Below, piece by piece: positions 28,092 to 39,827 of a stretch of 64,000 nt of DNA. Below the pieces are notes generated by a model that worked only from the letters and a program-made list of their open reading frames with translations, searched no databases and was not told the DNA's origin. A program made the position numbers and the translations under genes. Within the stretch, counting starts at the first letter, position 1; each line of letters begins with the position of its first letter. Origin of the DNA: Nocardioides coralli (GTDB lineage Bacteria; Actinomycetota; Actinomycetes; Propionibacteriales; Nocardioidaceae); assembly GCF_019880385.1 (NCBI RefSeq), contig NZ_CP082273.1, forward strand, positions 1,860,001 to 1,924,000. The letters are read 5' to 3'.

Positions 28092-31084
28092 GGATCCACC
28101 GGCTGGAGGCGACGGCCTTCGGCCCGTTCGCCGACCGTGTCGCCGTCGAGCTCGACCAGCTCTCCGACGCCGGGCTCTTCCTGCTGACCGGCGCCACTGG
28201 TGCCGGCAAGACCAGCGTGCTCGATGCCATCTGCTTCGCTCTCTACGGCGCCGTGCCGGGCGACCGACAGACCGCCAAGCGGCTCCGGTCCGACCACGCC
28301 GCACCCGGCGTCGCACCCGAGGTGACCCTGGAGCTGACCGTGGCCGCACGGCGGCTGCGGATCGTCCGCTCGCCGGCCTGGGTGCGACCCAAGCGGCGCG
28401 GCACCGGCACCACCCAGGAGCAGGCCCGGGTCCTCGTGACCGAGCGGGTCGACGGGACGTGGCAGCCGCTCGCGACCAGGCTCGACGAGGCCGGGCACCT
28501 CGTCACCGGCCTGCTGGGGATGAACCTCACGCAGTTCTGCCAGGTCCAGCTGCTGCCCCAGGGGCGGTTCCAGGCGTTCCTCCGCGCCGACTCCCGCGAG
28601 CGGCACGACCTGCTCCACCAGCTGTTCAGGACCTCGCGGTTCGTGGCCGTCGAGGCATGGCTGCGCGACCGGCGCCGCACGCTGCGCCGCGATGCCCGAA
28701 CCCACCACGACCGCGTCGCCGGCCTCGCCGGCCGGCTCAGCGAGGCAGCCGGCGAACCGCTCCCCGCCGCCTGGGACCCCCACGACCTGTCACCGGTCGC
28801 CGAGGAGCTGCTGGCGTGGGCGACCGACGTGCTCGCCCGGGCCGCTCAGGCCCATGCCGACGCGCTCCTGGAGACCGTGGCCGCCGAGGAGGCCGACCGG
28901 GAGGCTCACGTCGAGCTCGAGAGGGCCCGGAGCCACCACGACCGGCAGCAGCGGCTCGCGCGTGCCCGACACGAGCACCGCGAGCTGACGGAGCAGGAGG
29001 TGACCCACCAGGAGCGCTCCCACCGGCTCGCGGTGGCGCGTCGCGCCGCCACGCTGCGGCCGACCCGTGCCGAGCAGGCCCGGACCGCCCGGGAGCATGC
29101 GATGACGCATCAGCGGGCTGTGACGGCGATGGAGCGCGCCGCGACCCTCCTCGCCCGCGACACGCTCGCTGACAGCGAGCTCCCCGCCCTCCACCGGCAG
29201 GTCTCAGACCGCGTCGCCCAGGCGCGGGCCCAGCTGCCGCTGGCCGACGAGCACGCCCGGCTGGAGGCCGCGACGGCCGTCGACCGCGCCGATCGCGACC
29301 TGCTCTCCGCAGACGTCGCCGCCGTCGAGGACGAGCTGGCCACCCTGCCCGACCAGCTGAGGATCCTGCAGGCCGACCACGAGCGGGCGCGGGCCGCTGG
29401 TGACCGACTCCCCGGTGCCCGGCAGGCCGCGGAGAGGGCGGCCACCCTGGTGGAGGCCGCCCGTCGCGCCGACGAGCTCACCGCCCGGCGCACCGACGCC
29501 GAGCAGCGGTGGCGCGAGGCGGTCGACGCCGCCCAGGACCTCCGCGAGCACTGGCTCGGGATCCAGGAGCGCAGGCTCACCGGCATGGCGGCGGAGATCG
29601 CCGGCGGCCTGGCCGTGGGCGCCTGCTGCCCGGTGTGCGGGTCCGCCGACCACCCACGGCCGGCCGAGGCCGCCCCCGACGCGCCCGACGCCCAGGCAGA
29701 GCGAGAGGCCCGCCGTGCCGTCGACGACGCGGAGGCCGAGCGTCACGCACGTCACGGGGCGGTCCGTGACCTCGACACGGCCATCGCGCTGGCCCGGGAG
29801 CAGACCGGAGGACGCGACCTGGCCGAGCTCGAGGCCGAGGCGACCCGCGCCGCCGAGTCCGCACGCCGGCTAGAGCAGGAGGCCTGCCGCCTCGAGCAGG
29901 CCGCCGCCGGGCTGCAGGAGGCCGAGGCCGCCCACGAGCAGGCCACCACACGACGTTCCGACCTCGTCGCCCGGCGGGCAGCCACCGACGCGGCGCTGGC
30001 CGAGCGGCTCGATCGCGCCCGGTCGATCGCCGCCCAGCTCGAGGCATTGCTCGCCGACACCGGCGCAGAGACGCTCCCCCAGCTGGTCGAGCAGCTCATC
30101 GCGGTGGAGGACGCCTGTCGCGAGGCAGTCCTCGCCACCGACGAACGTGACCGCGCAGCCACGGCGGCAGCGGAGGCCCGCCGCCGCGCGGAGGACTGCG
30201 CGGCGGAGGCCGGCTTCGGCTCGCTCGAGGAGATCGGGGCGGCCGAGCTGCCCGACGAGGAGATCACCGCGCTCGACGACGCCGTGCGCCGCCACGAGGT
30301 CCGGCTGGCGGCGGTCCTCGAGGTGCTCGGCGATCCCGACCTGCTGGCCTCCGAGGCCGTTCCCGAGGTCGACCTCGTCGCCCACGAGCAGAGTCGTCAC
30401 ACCGCGGCTGAACGCCTCTCCGCTGCCCGCGCGGCGGCCAGCCGGGCGGAGGAGCGCACCGCCCGCCTCGCGAGCCTGGGTGGCGACCTCTCGGCTGCCG
30501 CCGCGGCCTGGGGGCCGGCCCGGGACCAGCTCGCGCTCGTGGACCGGATGGCGACCCTGGTCGACGGCAGCGACGCGGACAACCGGCTCCGGATGCGGTT
30601 GTCCGGCTACGTGCTCGCCTACCGGCTCCGGCAGGTGGTCGCCGCGGCCAACGAACGCCTGGTGGGCATGACCGACGCCCGCTACCGACTCGAGCACAGC
30701 AGCGACCGTGGTGCCGGCGAGACCCGCGGCGGGCTCAGCCTGCGGGTCCGCGACGACTGGACGGGTGAGTCGCGTGACCCGGCGACCCTCTCCGGTGGCG
30801 AGACCTTCGTGGTCTCGCTCGCCCTGGCGCTCGGGCTGGCCGACGTGATCACCCACGAAGCGGGCGGCGTCGAGCTCGACACCCTCTTCGTCGACGAGGG
30901 GTTCGGCACCCTCGACGCCGAGACCCTCGATCACGTGATCGACATGCTCGACGGTCTGCGCGACGGCGGACGGGTGGTCGGGGTGGTCAGCCACGTCGCC
31001 GAGCTGCGCGACCGGATCCCGGCCCAGCTGCACGTGCGCAAGACGCGGACGGGCTCGACGCTCCACCCCGGGGGCGTGGGCTAG
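28088..31084 (+). CDS. sbcC: Exonuclease SbcC (Rad50-like ATPase)
   Basis: The SMC-like partner of SbcD. The 998-residue protein has Walker A in GATGAGKTSVLDAI near residue 40, a first coiled-coil half with Ala/Glu/Arg repeats, the Rad50 zinc hook CPVC at residues 514-517, a second coiled coil, and at the C terminus the signature LSGGETFVVSLALALGLAD and Walker B LFVDEGFGTLD. ATP binding opens the SbcD active site. The GTG start overlaps the sbcD stop by four bases. Confidence 0.93.
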   Translation: MRIHRLEATAFGPFADRVAVELDQLSDAGLFLLTGATGAGKTSVLDAICFALYGAVPGDRQTAKRLRSDHAAPGVAPEVTLELTVAARRLRIVRSPAWVRPKRRGTGTTQEQARVLVTERVDGTWQPLATRLDEAGHLVTGLLGMNLTQFCQVQLLPQGRFQAFLRADSRERHDLLHQLFRTSRFVAVEAWLRDRRRTLRRDARTHHDRVAGLAGRLSEAAGEPLPAAWDPHDLSPVAEELLAWATDVLARAAQAHADALLETVAAEEADREAHVELERARSHHDRQQRLARARHEHRELTEQEVTHQERSHRLAVARRAATLRPTRAEQARTAREHAMTHQRAVTAMERAATLLARDTLADSELPALHRQVSDRVAQARAQLPLADEHARLEAATAVDRADRDLLSADVAAVEDELATLPDQLRILQADHERARAAGDRLPGARQAAERAATLVEAARRADELTARRTDAEQRWREAVDAAQDLREHWLGIQERRLTGMAAEIAGGLAVGACCPVCGSADHPRPAEAAPDAPDAQAEREARRAVDDAEAERHARHGAVRDLDTAIALAREQTGGRDLAELEAEATRAAESARRLEQEACRLEQAAAGLQEAEAAHEQATTRRSDLVARRAATDAALAERLDRARSIAAQLEALLADTGAETLPQLVEQLIAVEDACREAVLATDERDRAATAAAEARRRAEDCAAEAGFGSLEEIGAAELPDEEITALDDAVRRHEVRLAAVLEVLGDPDLLASEAVPEVDLVAHEQSRHTAAERLSAARAAASRAEERTARLASLGGDLSAAAAAWGPARDQLALVDRMATLVDGSDADNRLRMRLSGYVLAYRLRQVVAAANERLVGMTDARYRLEHSSDRGAGETRGGLSLRVRDDWTGESRDPATLSGGETFVVSLALALGLADVITHEAGGVELDTLFVDEGFGTLDAETLDHVIDMLDGLRDGGRVVGVVSHVAELRDRIPAQLHVRKTRTGSTLHPGGVG

Positions 31085-31087
31085 GTT
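31082..31087 (+). promoter_or_regulatory. -10 element of tldD, leaderless
   Basis: TAGGTT contains the sbcC stop codon TAG and ends six bases before the GTG at 31094. Confidence 0.55.
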
Positions 31088-31093
31088 CTCGTC

Positions 31094-32614
31094 GTGACCC
31101 CGACGCTCGACCCGACGTTCCTGGACCTCCCCTACCGCGCCCTCGGCGACGTCGCCCTCCAGCGCGCCAGCGAGCTCGGGGCCGACCACGCGGACTTCCG
31201 GTTCGAACGGGTGCGCTACCAGCACCTCGGGGTCCGGGACGGCGTGCTGCAGGGAGCTGCCGACAGCGAGGACCTCGGGTTCGCCGTCCGCGTGATCCAC
31301 CGTGGCGCCTGGGGCTTCGCCGCCGGCGTGGTCCTGACCCCGCAGGAGGCGGCCGCCGTCGCGGAGCGCGCTGTCGCCGTGGCGGTCGTCGCCGCGGACA
31401 TGACCAGCACGCCCGTCGAGATCGCCGACGAACCGGTCCATGCCGACGTCACCTGGGTGTCGGCGTACGAGCAGAACCCCCTCGAGGTACCGACCGCTGA
31501 GAAGGCGGACCTCCTCATCGGGTGGACTGACCGGCTGCGCCGGCACGCGGCCGTCCAGCACGCGACCGCGTCCCTGCAGCAGGTGCAGGAGAACAAGTAC
31601 TACGCCGACCTCGCCGGGACCCGGACCACCCAGCAACGGGTCCGGCTGCAACCCCACTTCGAGGCGATGGGCACCGACGAGGCCACCGGCGTCTTCGACT
31701 CCATGGCCACCCTGGCTCCCCCCGTGGGACGCGGCTGGGAGTACCTCACGGGGTCGGGGTACGACTGGGACGCCGAGCTCGCCGAGGTGCCGGAGCTGCT
31801 GGCCGAGAAGCTCGTCGCGCCCACGGTCACCCCGGGCACCTACGACCTCGTCATCGACCCGTCCAACCTGTGGCTCACGATCCACGAGTCGATCGGCCAC
31901 GCCACCGAGCTCGACCGGGCCCTCGGCTACGAGGCGAACTACGCCGGCACCTCGTTCGCCACCTACGACCAGCTCGGGTCCCTGCAGTACGGCTCGCCCC
32001 TGATGCAGGTGACCGGCGACCGCACCACCGAGCACGGGCTCGCCACCATCGGGTACGACGACGAGGGGGTCGCCACCCAGGAGTGGGACATCGTGCGTGA
32101 CGGGGTCCTGGTCGGCTACCAGCTCGACCGCCCGATGGCCCGGATGAAGCCCGAGCTCAACGGCGGACGTTCCAACGGTTGCGCCTACGCCGACTCACCG
32201 GGCCACATCCCCATCCAGCGGATGGCCAACGTGTCACTGCAACCCGCCGCGGAGGACATCGGCCTCGAGGACCTCGTCGGTCAGGTCGAGAACGGTCTCT
32301 ACGTCGTGGGCGACAAGTCCTGGTCGATCGACATGCAACGGTTCAACTTCCAGTTCACCGGACAGCGCTTCTTCGAGATCCGCGACGGGCGGCTGGGCGG
32401 GCAGGTCCGCGACGTCGCCTACCAGGCGACCACGACGGAGTTCTGGGGCTCGCTCGCCGCGGTCGGTGGGCCCGCGACGTGGGTCCTGGGCGGTGCGTTC
32501 AACTGCGGCAAGGCCCAGCCCGGCCAGGTCGCTGCGGTCAGCCACGGTTGCCCGGTGTCACTGTTCCGCGACGTCCGCATCCTCAACACCAACGACGAGG
32601 GAGGCGCCCGATGA
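31094..32614 (+). CDS. tldD: Metalloprotease TldD
   Basis: The catalytic half of the TldD/TldE protease, which trims unfolded or modified peptides through a narrow channel. The zinc motif HExxxH is HESIGH at residues 264-269, followed by ATELDRALGYEANYAGTSF. At 506 residues it is near the family length. The C-terminal half carries GKAQPGQVAAVSHGCP, with a cysteine that is often a third metal ligand. The next gene encodes the partner and overlaps by ATGA. Confidence 0.9.
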   Translation: MTPTLDPTFLDLPYRALGDVALQRASELGADHADFRFERVRYQHLGVRDGVLQGAADSEDLGFAVRVIHRGAWGFAAGVVLTPQEAAAVAERAVAVAVVAADMTSTPVEIADEPVHADVTWVSAYEQNPLEVPTAEKADLLIGWTDRLRRHAAVQHATASLQQVQENKYYADLAGTRTTQQRVRLQPHFEAMGTDEATGVFDSMATLAPPVGRGWEYLTGSGYDWDAELAEVPELLAEKLVAPTVTPGTYDLVIDPSNLWLTIHESIGHATELDRALGYEANYAGTSFATYDQLGSLQYGSPLMQVTGDRTTEHGLATIGYDDEGVATQEWDIVRDGVLVGYQLDRPMARMKPELNGGRSNGCAYADSPGHIPIQRMANVSLQPAAEDIGLEDLVGQVENGLYVVGDKSWSIDMQRFNFQFTGQRFFEIRDGRLGGQVRDVAYQATTTEFWGSLAAVGGPATWVLGGAFNCGKAQPGQVAAVSHGCPVSLFRDVRILNTNDEGGAR

Positions 32615-34008
32615 CGACCACCACGTGGACTCCGCAGTCCCTCGTCGAGCAGGCGCTGGCGACCACGACGGCCAACCACTGCGTCGTGATCGTCCGTGAC
32701 ACGACCGCTGCCAACCTGCGCTGGGCCAACAACACCCTCACCACCAACGGCGTCACGCACGGGGTGGACGTGACGGTGGTGAGCGTTGTCGAGCACCCCG
32801 GAGGGATGGCCTCGGGCTCGGTGAGCGGCAGCGCGACGACCCAGGCGCAGGTGGCCGGTCTCGTCGCCGCGGCGGACGCAGCTGCCCGGGCCGCCAGCCC
32901 CGCGGAGGACGCGCAGCCACTGGTCGCCGGTCAGGAGTCGCCGGACTGGGAACAGCCACCGGTGCCGACGGACATCACGGTGTTCGACCGGTTCGCTCCC
33001 GCCCTCGGTGAGGCCTTCGGGACCGCCGGGGCCGCCGGTCGCACGCTCTACGGGTTCGTCAGTCACGCGCACACCACCACCTACCTCGGGTCCACGACGG
33101 GTCTCCGGCTGCGGCACGTGCAGCCGACCGGGCACGTCGGGTGCACCGGCAAGGACCGCAGCCTCACCCGGAGTGCCTGGGTCGGCGGGGCGACCCGCGA
33201 CTTCTCCGACGTCGACGCGCTCGCCCTGGAGGCCGAGCTCGCCCAGCGGCTGGCCTGGGCGGAGCGCCAGGTCGACCTGCCGGCCGGACGCTACGACACC
33301 GTCCTGCCGCCGACGGCCGTGGCCGACCTGATGATCGACGCCTACTGGTACGCCGGCGCGCGGACCGCCCACGAGGGCCAGTCGGCCTACAGCCGCCGGG
33401 GCGGCGGCACCCGCATCGGCGAGCGGATCGCCCGACCCGGCGTGACCCTCTACTCCGACCCGCACGAGCCCCACCTCGAGTGCGCACCCTTCGTCACCGC
33501 GGCCACCTCCGACAACGAGCAGTCGGTCTTCGACAACGGCCTGCCGCTGGGACGCACCGACTGGATCGCCGACGGCGAGCTGCGTGCGCTCCTGCAGACC
33601 CGTCACTCCGCGGGGCTCACCGAGCAGCCGGTGACGCCCTACGTCGACAACCTGGTGCTGTCGGTGGAGGGCGGGACCGGTGACATCGACACGATGGTGC
33701 GTGGCATCGAGCGCGGGCTGCTGATCACGTGTCTGTGGTACATCCGCGAGGTGGACCCCCAGAGCCTGCTGCTCACGGGCCTCACCCGCGACGGGGTCTA
33801 CCTGGTCGAGGGCGGGGAGATCACCGGGGCCGTCAACAACTTCCGGTGGAACGAGAGTCCCCTGGAGCTGCTCAACCGGTTTACGCACGCTTCGGCCACG
33901 GTGCCGAGCTTCAGCCGGGAGTGGGGCGACGACTACTTCTCCCGGACCGCCACGCCCGCGCTGCGGATCCCCGACTTCAACATGAGCTCGGTGTCGCAGG
34001 CGCGGTGA
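32611..34008 (+). CDS. tldE: TldE/PmbA protein, partner of TldD
   Basis: A 465-residue U62/PmbA-family protein lacking the HExxxH motif, as expected of the non-catalytic TldE subunit. It has the family's C-terminal segments NLVLSVEGGTGDIDTMVRGIERGLLI and GEITGAVNNFRWNESPLELL. With TldD it should form a heterodimer that degrades small peptides. No RiPP precursor gene is visible nearby, so general peptide turnover is the simplest role. Confidence 0.88.
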   Translation: MTTTTWTPQSLVEQALATTTANHCVVIVRDTTAANLRWANNTLTTNGVTHGVDVTVVSVVEHPGGMASGSVSGSATTQAQVAGLVAAADAAARAASPAEDAQPLVAGQESPDWEQPPVPTDITVFDRFAPALGEAFGTAGAAGRTLYGFVSHAHTTTYLGSTTGLRLRHVQPTGHVGCTGKDRSLTRSAWVGGATRDFSDVDALALEAELAQRLAWAERQVDLPAGRYDTVLPPTAVADLMIDAYWYAGARTAHEGQSAYSRRGGGTRIGERIARPGVTLYSDPHEPHLECAPFVTAATSDNEQSVFDNGLPLGRTDWIADGELRALLQTRHSAGLTEQPVTPYVDNLVLSVEGGTGDIDTMVRGIERGLLITCLWYIREVDPQSLLLTGLTRDGVYLVEGGEITGAVNNFRWNESPLELLNRFTHASATVPSFSREWGDDYFSRTATPALRIPDFNMSSVSQAR

Positions 34009-34041
34009 ACCCCACCGGCCAGGGTGACCGCCTGCCAGCAC

Positions 34042-34092
34042 GGCCGGACCACCCCGGGCCGGATCAACGCAGGCCGGATCAACCCGGGCCGG
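34042..34092. repeat. 15-bp tandem repeat, three copies
   Basis: Units at 34042-34056, 34057-34071 and 34072-34086 share GGCCGGA followed by CAAC or CACC, and a partial fourth unit follows. The array lies between tldE and the serine hydrolase and supplies that gene's stop codon and last codons. Confidence 0.8.
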
Positions 34093-35374
34093 GCCGTCGG
34101 GGTGCGCCGCCAGGGATGGGCGCCTCGGCGTCGTAGGGAGTCCGCGTGTAGACGAAGGTGGCGCACTCGAGGTGCCTGACGGTGCCGTCTGCCCGCCGGT
34201 GCACGTGCAGCGTCTCGCCGCGGTGGTAACCGGACACGCCCCGCAGCCGGCCGTCGTGCAGCTCGAAGCGCTCCCCTGCCCGGTCGGGCACCGCCAGGCT
34301 GCGCAGGTCCAGGCCCTCGTTGTGCCAGCGCAGCTCCAGGGCGGAGTTCCCCCAGAACCACAGGCCCGGGAGGCCGGCGACCTCGGCAGGCAGGGAGCTC
34401 GTCGGCCGCCAGGGGGCGGGAAGGTCGTCGACGAAGTCACCGTCGATCAGGTCCATGACCAGACGTTCGGGATCGATGCCCGTCGTGGCGTTGCTCAGGA
34501 CCACACCCCCGATGCCGGAGCCGGGGTCGACGTAGAGGGCGGCCATGAAGCCCGGCATCGAGCCGCCGTGGCCGATGAGCACTCCCCCGGCGTTGGCCGA
34601 GAGACGCAGACCCAGGCCGTAGGACTCCTCGACCGGGCGCGACATCTCGGTGAGCGACGCGGGAGCGAGCACGTCGGGCCGTGCGCCAGACAGGAACTGC
34701 CCCCACGTCACCAGGTCCGCGACGGTGGACCACAGCTGCCCGGCCGGCGCCATCGCACCGGTGCTCGTCAGCGGCTCGAGCGCCCGGATGCCGGTGAAGT
34801 GGTCGACGCTCCACCCCGGCTGCGCCCCGGGCCGGGGCAGGTAGGACGTGCGGGTCATGCCCAGCGGGCCCAGCAGCCGCTCGGCCACCACCTGGCGCCA
34901 GGGCTGGCCGGCCAGCCGGGCCACCACCTCGCCCAGCAGGCCGTAGCCGAGGTTGGAGTAGTGGTAGTACTCCCCCGGCGCAGCAACCCGACCGCTTCCG
35001 TCGTTGGCCGCGAGCAGAGCGGCGATGTCCACGCCGCGGGACCGCTCCCACCACGGACCCGCTGGCTCGCTCTGCATGCCGGAGGTGTGGCTGAGCAGGT
35101 CGCGGATCCGGGCATCGGCGTACCCGACGTCACCCAGGTGGCGTCCCAGCGGGTCGTCGAGGTCCAGGCGGCCGGCGTCCCGCTCCTGCATCACGAGGAC
35201 CGCCGTGAGCGTCTTGGTGATGGAGCCGATGCGGTACTGGCCGTCGATGCCGGGGCAGTCGCCCGACGCGCCCGCCCAGACGACGCCGTACCGGTCGAAG
35301 ACCGCCCCGACGACCGACGTCAGGCGCCCGTTCGCCTGGGCGAGGTCGAGGCAGTCCTGTCGCCGCTCCGTCAC
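34079..35374 (-). CDS. Serine hydrolase, beta-lactamase/DD-peptidase fold
   Basis: A 431-residue class C beta-lactamase-type protein. The SxxK nucleophile motif is S51-ITK (residues 51-54), the YxN motif is YSN in EYYHYSNLGYGLLG, and HGG in VLIGHGGSMPGF takes the KTG place. A C-terminal lipocalin-like region follows from about residue 330. There is no signal peptide, so it may be a cytoplasmic esterase or peptidase rather than a penicillin-binding protein. GTG start set by a -10 that overlaps the gcvP stop codon. Confidence 0.82.
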   Translation of the reverse strand: MTERRQDCLDLAQANGRLTSVVGAVFDRYGVVWAGASGDCPGIDGQYRIGSITKTLTAVLVMQERDAGRLDLDDPLGRHLGDVGYADARIRDLLSHTSGMQSEPAGPWWERSRGVDIAALLAANDGSGRVAAPGEYYHYSNLGYGLLGEVVARLAGQPWRQVVAERLLGPLGMTRTSYLPRPGAQPGWSVDHFTGIRALEPLTSTGAMAPAGQLWSTVADLVTWGQFLSGARPDVLAPASLTEMSRPVEESYGLGLRLSANAGGVLIGHGGSMPGFMAALYVDPGSGIGGVVLSNATTGIDPERLVMDLIDGDFVDDLPAPWRPTSSLPAEVAGLPGLWFWGNSALELRWHNEGLDLRSLAVPDRAGERFELHDGRLRGVSGYHRGETLHVHRRADGTVRHLECATFVYTRTPYDAEAPIPGGAPRRPGPG

Positions 35375-35383
35375 GGGGCGAAC

Positions 35384-38254
<2,871 letters not shown>

Positions 38255-38299
38255 GGGTGGCTCCTCGGATCGGCTGCAGTCGTCTCGATCGATCGGCCT

Positions 38300-38445
38300 C
38301 CCCCTCTGTCGCCCGTACGGCGGGCTCCAGAGTTGCCTGGCCCGCGCAGTCCTGGCGCCTGAGAGGTTCCGGGGAGGAGTTGCCCCTTCGGCGCTCCGTA
38401 CGCCGGCCCACAGGCGCGACGCGGAGACTCTCCCGCGCGGGTTCG
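38300..38445 (-). ncRNA. Glycine riboswitch (gcvT-type aptamer) of gcvP
   Basis: In the minus-strand leader of gcvP the aptamer signature is clear: GCGGGAGAGTCTCCGC at the 5' end, then GCGCCGAAGGGGCAACTCC, then CTCTCAGGCGCCAGGACTGC, GGCAACTCTGGAG and a closing GACAGAGG. These match the gcvT aptamer core. I see one aptamer, not a tandem pair. A TAGGTT -10 sits just upstream. CTCCTC inside the aptamer could pair with the gcvP Shine-Dalgarno GAGGAG, suggesting translational control switched on by glycine. Confidence 0.9.
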
Positions 38446-38456
38446 TCAGCGGTGCC

Positions 38457-38462
38457 AACCTA
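38457..38462 (-). promoter_or_regulatory. -10 element of the gcvP leader
   Basis: TAGGTT would start transcription at about 38450, so the transcript opens directly into the riboswitch and has a leader of about 195 bases. Confidence 0.5.
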
Positions 38463-38521
38463 CCACCGCGACCGCGAGGTCCTCGGTTCCTCGCCGGTCG
38501 CAGGTGGGGAGCCGCGGTGGC

Positions 38522-39133
38522 TCAGCCGGTCTGGCGGGCGGCCCGACGGGCAGCGAGCTCGTCGCCCTCGACCGGGGCGTCGTCCTCGGCCGTGCGCTCG
38601 CTCGGCAGCTCGGCGAGGGTGCCCTCGATCTCGCGCCACACGCCGCCGATGGCGATGCCGAAGACGCCCTGCCCACCCTGGAGCAGGTCGATGACCTCGT
38701 CATTGCTGGTGCACTCGTAGACCGAGATGCCGTCGCTCATCAGCGTCACGCGGGTCAGGTCGTCGGTGCCGCGCTCGCGCAGGTGCTGCACGGCGGTACG
38801 GATCTGCTGCAGGGAGATGCCTGCGTCGAGCAGTCGCTTGATGACCTTGAGGATGAGGATGTCGCGGAAGGAGTAGAGCCGCTGGGACCCGGAGCCCTTG
38901 GCCCCGCGGACGCTCGGCTCGACCAGGCCGGTGCGGGCCCAGTAGTCCAGCTGGCGGTAGGTGATGCCTGCGGCGTTGCAGGCGGTGGGGCCGCGGTAGC
39001 CGGTGTCGCTGGGCAGCGGCGAGACGTCGTCGGTGAAGAGCAGCCCCTGCTCCTCGGCCGCCTCGGCGGCCAGCGCGGTGTCGTCGTGGGCTGCCCGCTC
39101 GGCGCCGTCCGGCTCGAACTCGTTACCGGCCAC
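38522..39133 (-). CDS. MerR-family regulator, Rv1830 (ResR/McdR) type
   Basis: A 203-residue MerR-like protein with the winged helix at about 50-115 (GPTACNAAGITYRQLDYWARTGLVEPS, then QRLYSFRDILILKVIKRLLDAG). The C-terminal part is short and acidic and has no metal-binding cysteines. Size, motifs and position between a DUF151 gene and gcvP match M. tuberculosis Rv1830, a regulator of growth and division. GTG at 39133 follows AGGAGG. Confidence 0.85.
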   Translation of the reverse strand: MAGNEFEPDGAERAAHDDTALAAEAAEEQGLLFTDDVSPLPSDTGYRGPTACNAAGITYRQLDYWARTGLVEPSVRGAKGSGSQRLYSFRDILILKVIKRLLDAGISLQQIRTAVQHLRERGTDDLTRVTLMSDGISVYECTSNDEVIDLLQGGQGVFGIAIGGVWREIEGTLAELPSERTAEDDAPVEGDELAARRAARQTG

Positions 39134-39162
39134 TCGTTCCTCCTGCTGCTACTCCGTTGGGC

Positions 39163-39224
39163 GTAACTCCCGGGGAAGACCGGACCGCGGATCACGAGGT
39201 GGTGACCACAACGGTGGAGTTACA
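39163..39224. promoter_or_regulatory. Inverted repeat upstream of the Rv1830-type gene
   Basis: GTAACTCC (39163-39170) and GGAGTTAC (39217-39224) are perfect 8-base inverted arms 46 bases apart in the promoter region of the MerR-type gene. They could be paired half-sites for self-regulation by looping. Confidence 0.35.
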
Positions 39225-39297
39225 ACAGAGACAGTTCACGGTAGGCCGCGCGCCGGGGGTGGTCAATCAGGACGGCGGCGTGTCGCAACCCTCAACC

Positions 39298-39786
39298 TCA
39301 GCTTGAGGATGAGGGAGGCTCCGGCGACTCGAAGTCGTCGGGTGAGACCTGGTCGAGGAACTCGCGGAACCGTTCGACCTCGTCCTCCTGCTCGGCCGGG
39401 ACCGCCAGCCCCACCTCGTCGAGCACGTCCTCGCTGCACACGATCCGGGACCCCGTGCGCAGCGCCAGCGCGATGGAGTCCGAGGGCCGGGCGCTGACCT
39501 CGGCCCCAGAGGACAGCACGAGCGTGGCGAAGTAGACCCCGTCGCGGACGTCGGTGATCCGCACCTCCGAGAGCTCGTGGCCCGTCGCCGCCAGCAGGTC
39601 CTTCAGCAGGTCGTGGGTCAGCGGTCGGGGCGGCACCACGCCCTGCTGCGCGAAGGCGATGGCCGTGGCCTCGACCGCCCCGATCCAGATCGGCAGGTAG
39701 CGGTCACCGGCCACCTCGCGCAGCAGCACGATCGGGCTGTTGGAGGGCATCTCCACCCGGACACCCATGACATCCACTTCGCGCAC
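39298..39786 (-). CDS. Bifunctional nuclease family (DUF151) protein
   Basis: A 162-residue DUF151 protein: MREVDVMGVRVEMPSNSPIV at the start, LPIWIGAVEATAIAF and RPSDSIALALRTGSRI. Members are small soluble nucleases in plants and of unclear role in bacteria. It is the homologue of Rv1829 and lies in the same place between two MerR-type regulators. The start is GTG at 39786. The C-terminal tail is acidic and Ser/Pro-rich. Confidence 0.88.
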   Translation of the reverse strand: MREVDVMGVRVEMPSNSPIVLLREVAGDRYLPIWIGAVEATAIAFAQQGVVPPRPLTHDLLKDLLAATGHELSEVRITDVRDGVYFATLVLSSGAEVSARPSDSIALALRTGSRIVCSEDVLDEVGLAVPAEQEDEVERFREFLDQVSPDDFESPEPPSSSS

Positions 39787-39792
39787 GCCTTC

Positions 39793-39798
39793 ACCCTA
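39793..39798 (-). promoter_or_regulatory. -10 element of the DUF151 gene
   Basis: TAGGGT ends six bases before the GTG at 39786, so this gene can be transcribed apart from ftsR. Confidence 0.55.
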
Positions 39799-39827
39799 CT
39801 CCCCGCTGGTGCACCCGGGTCGGGCCC

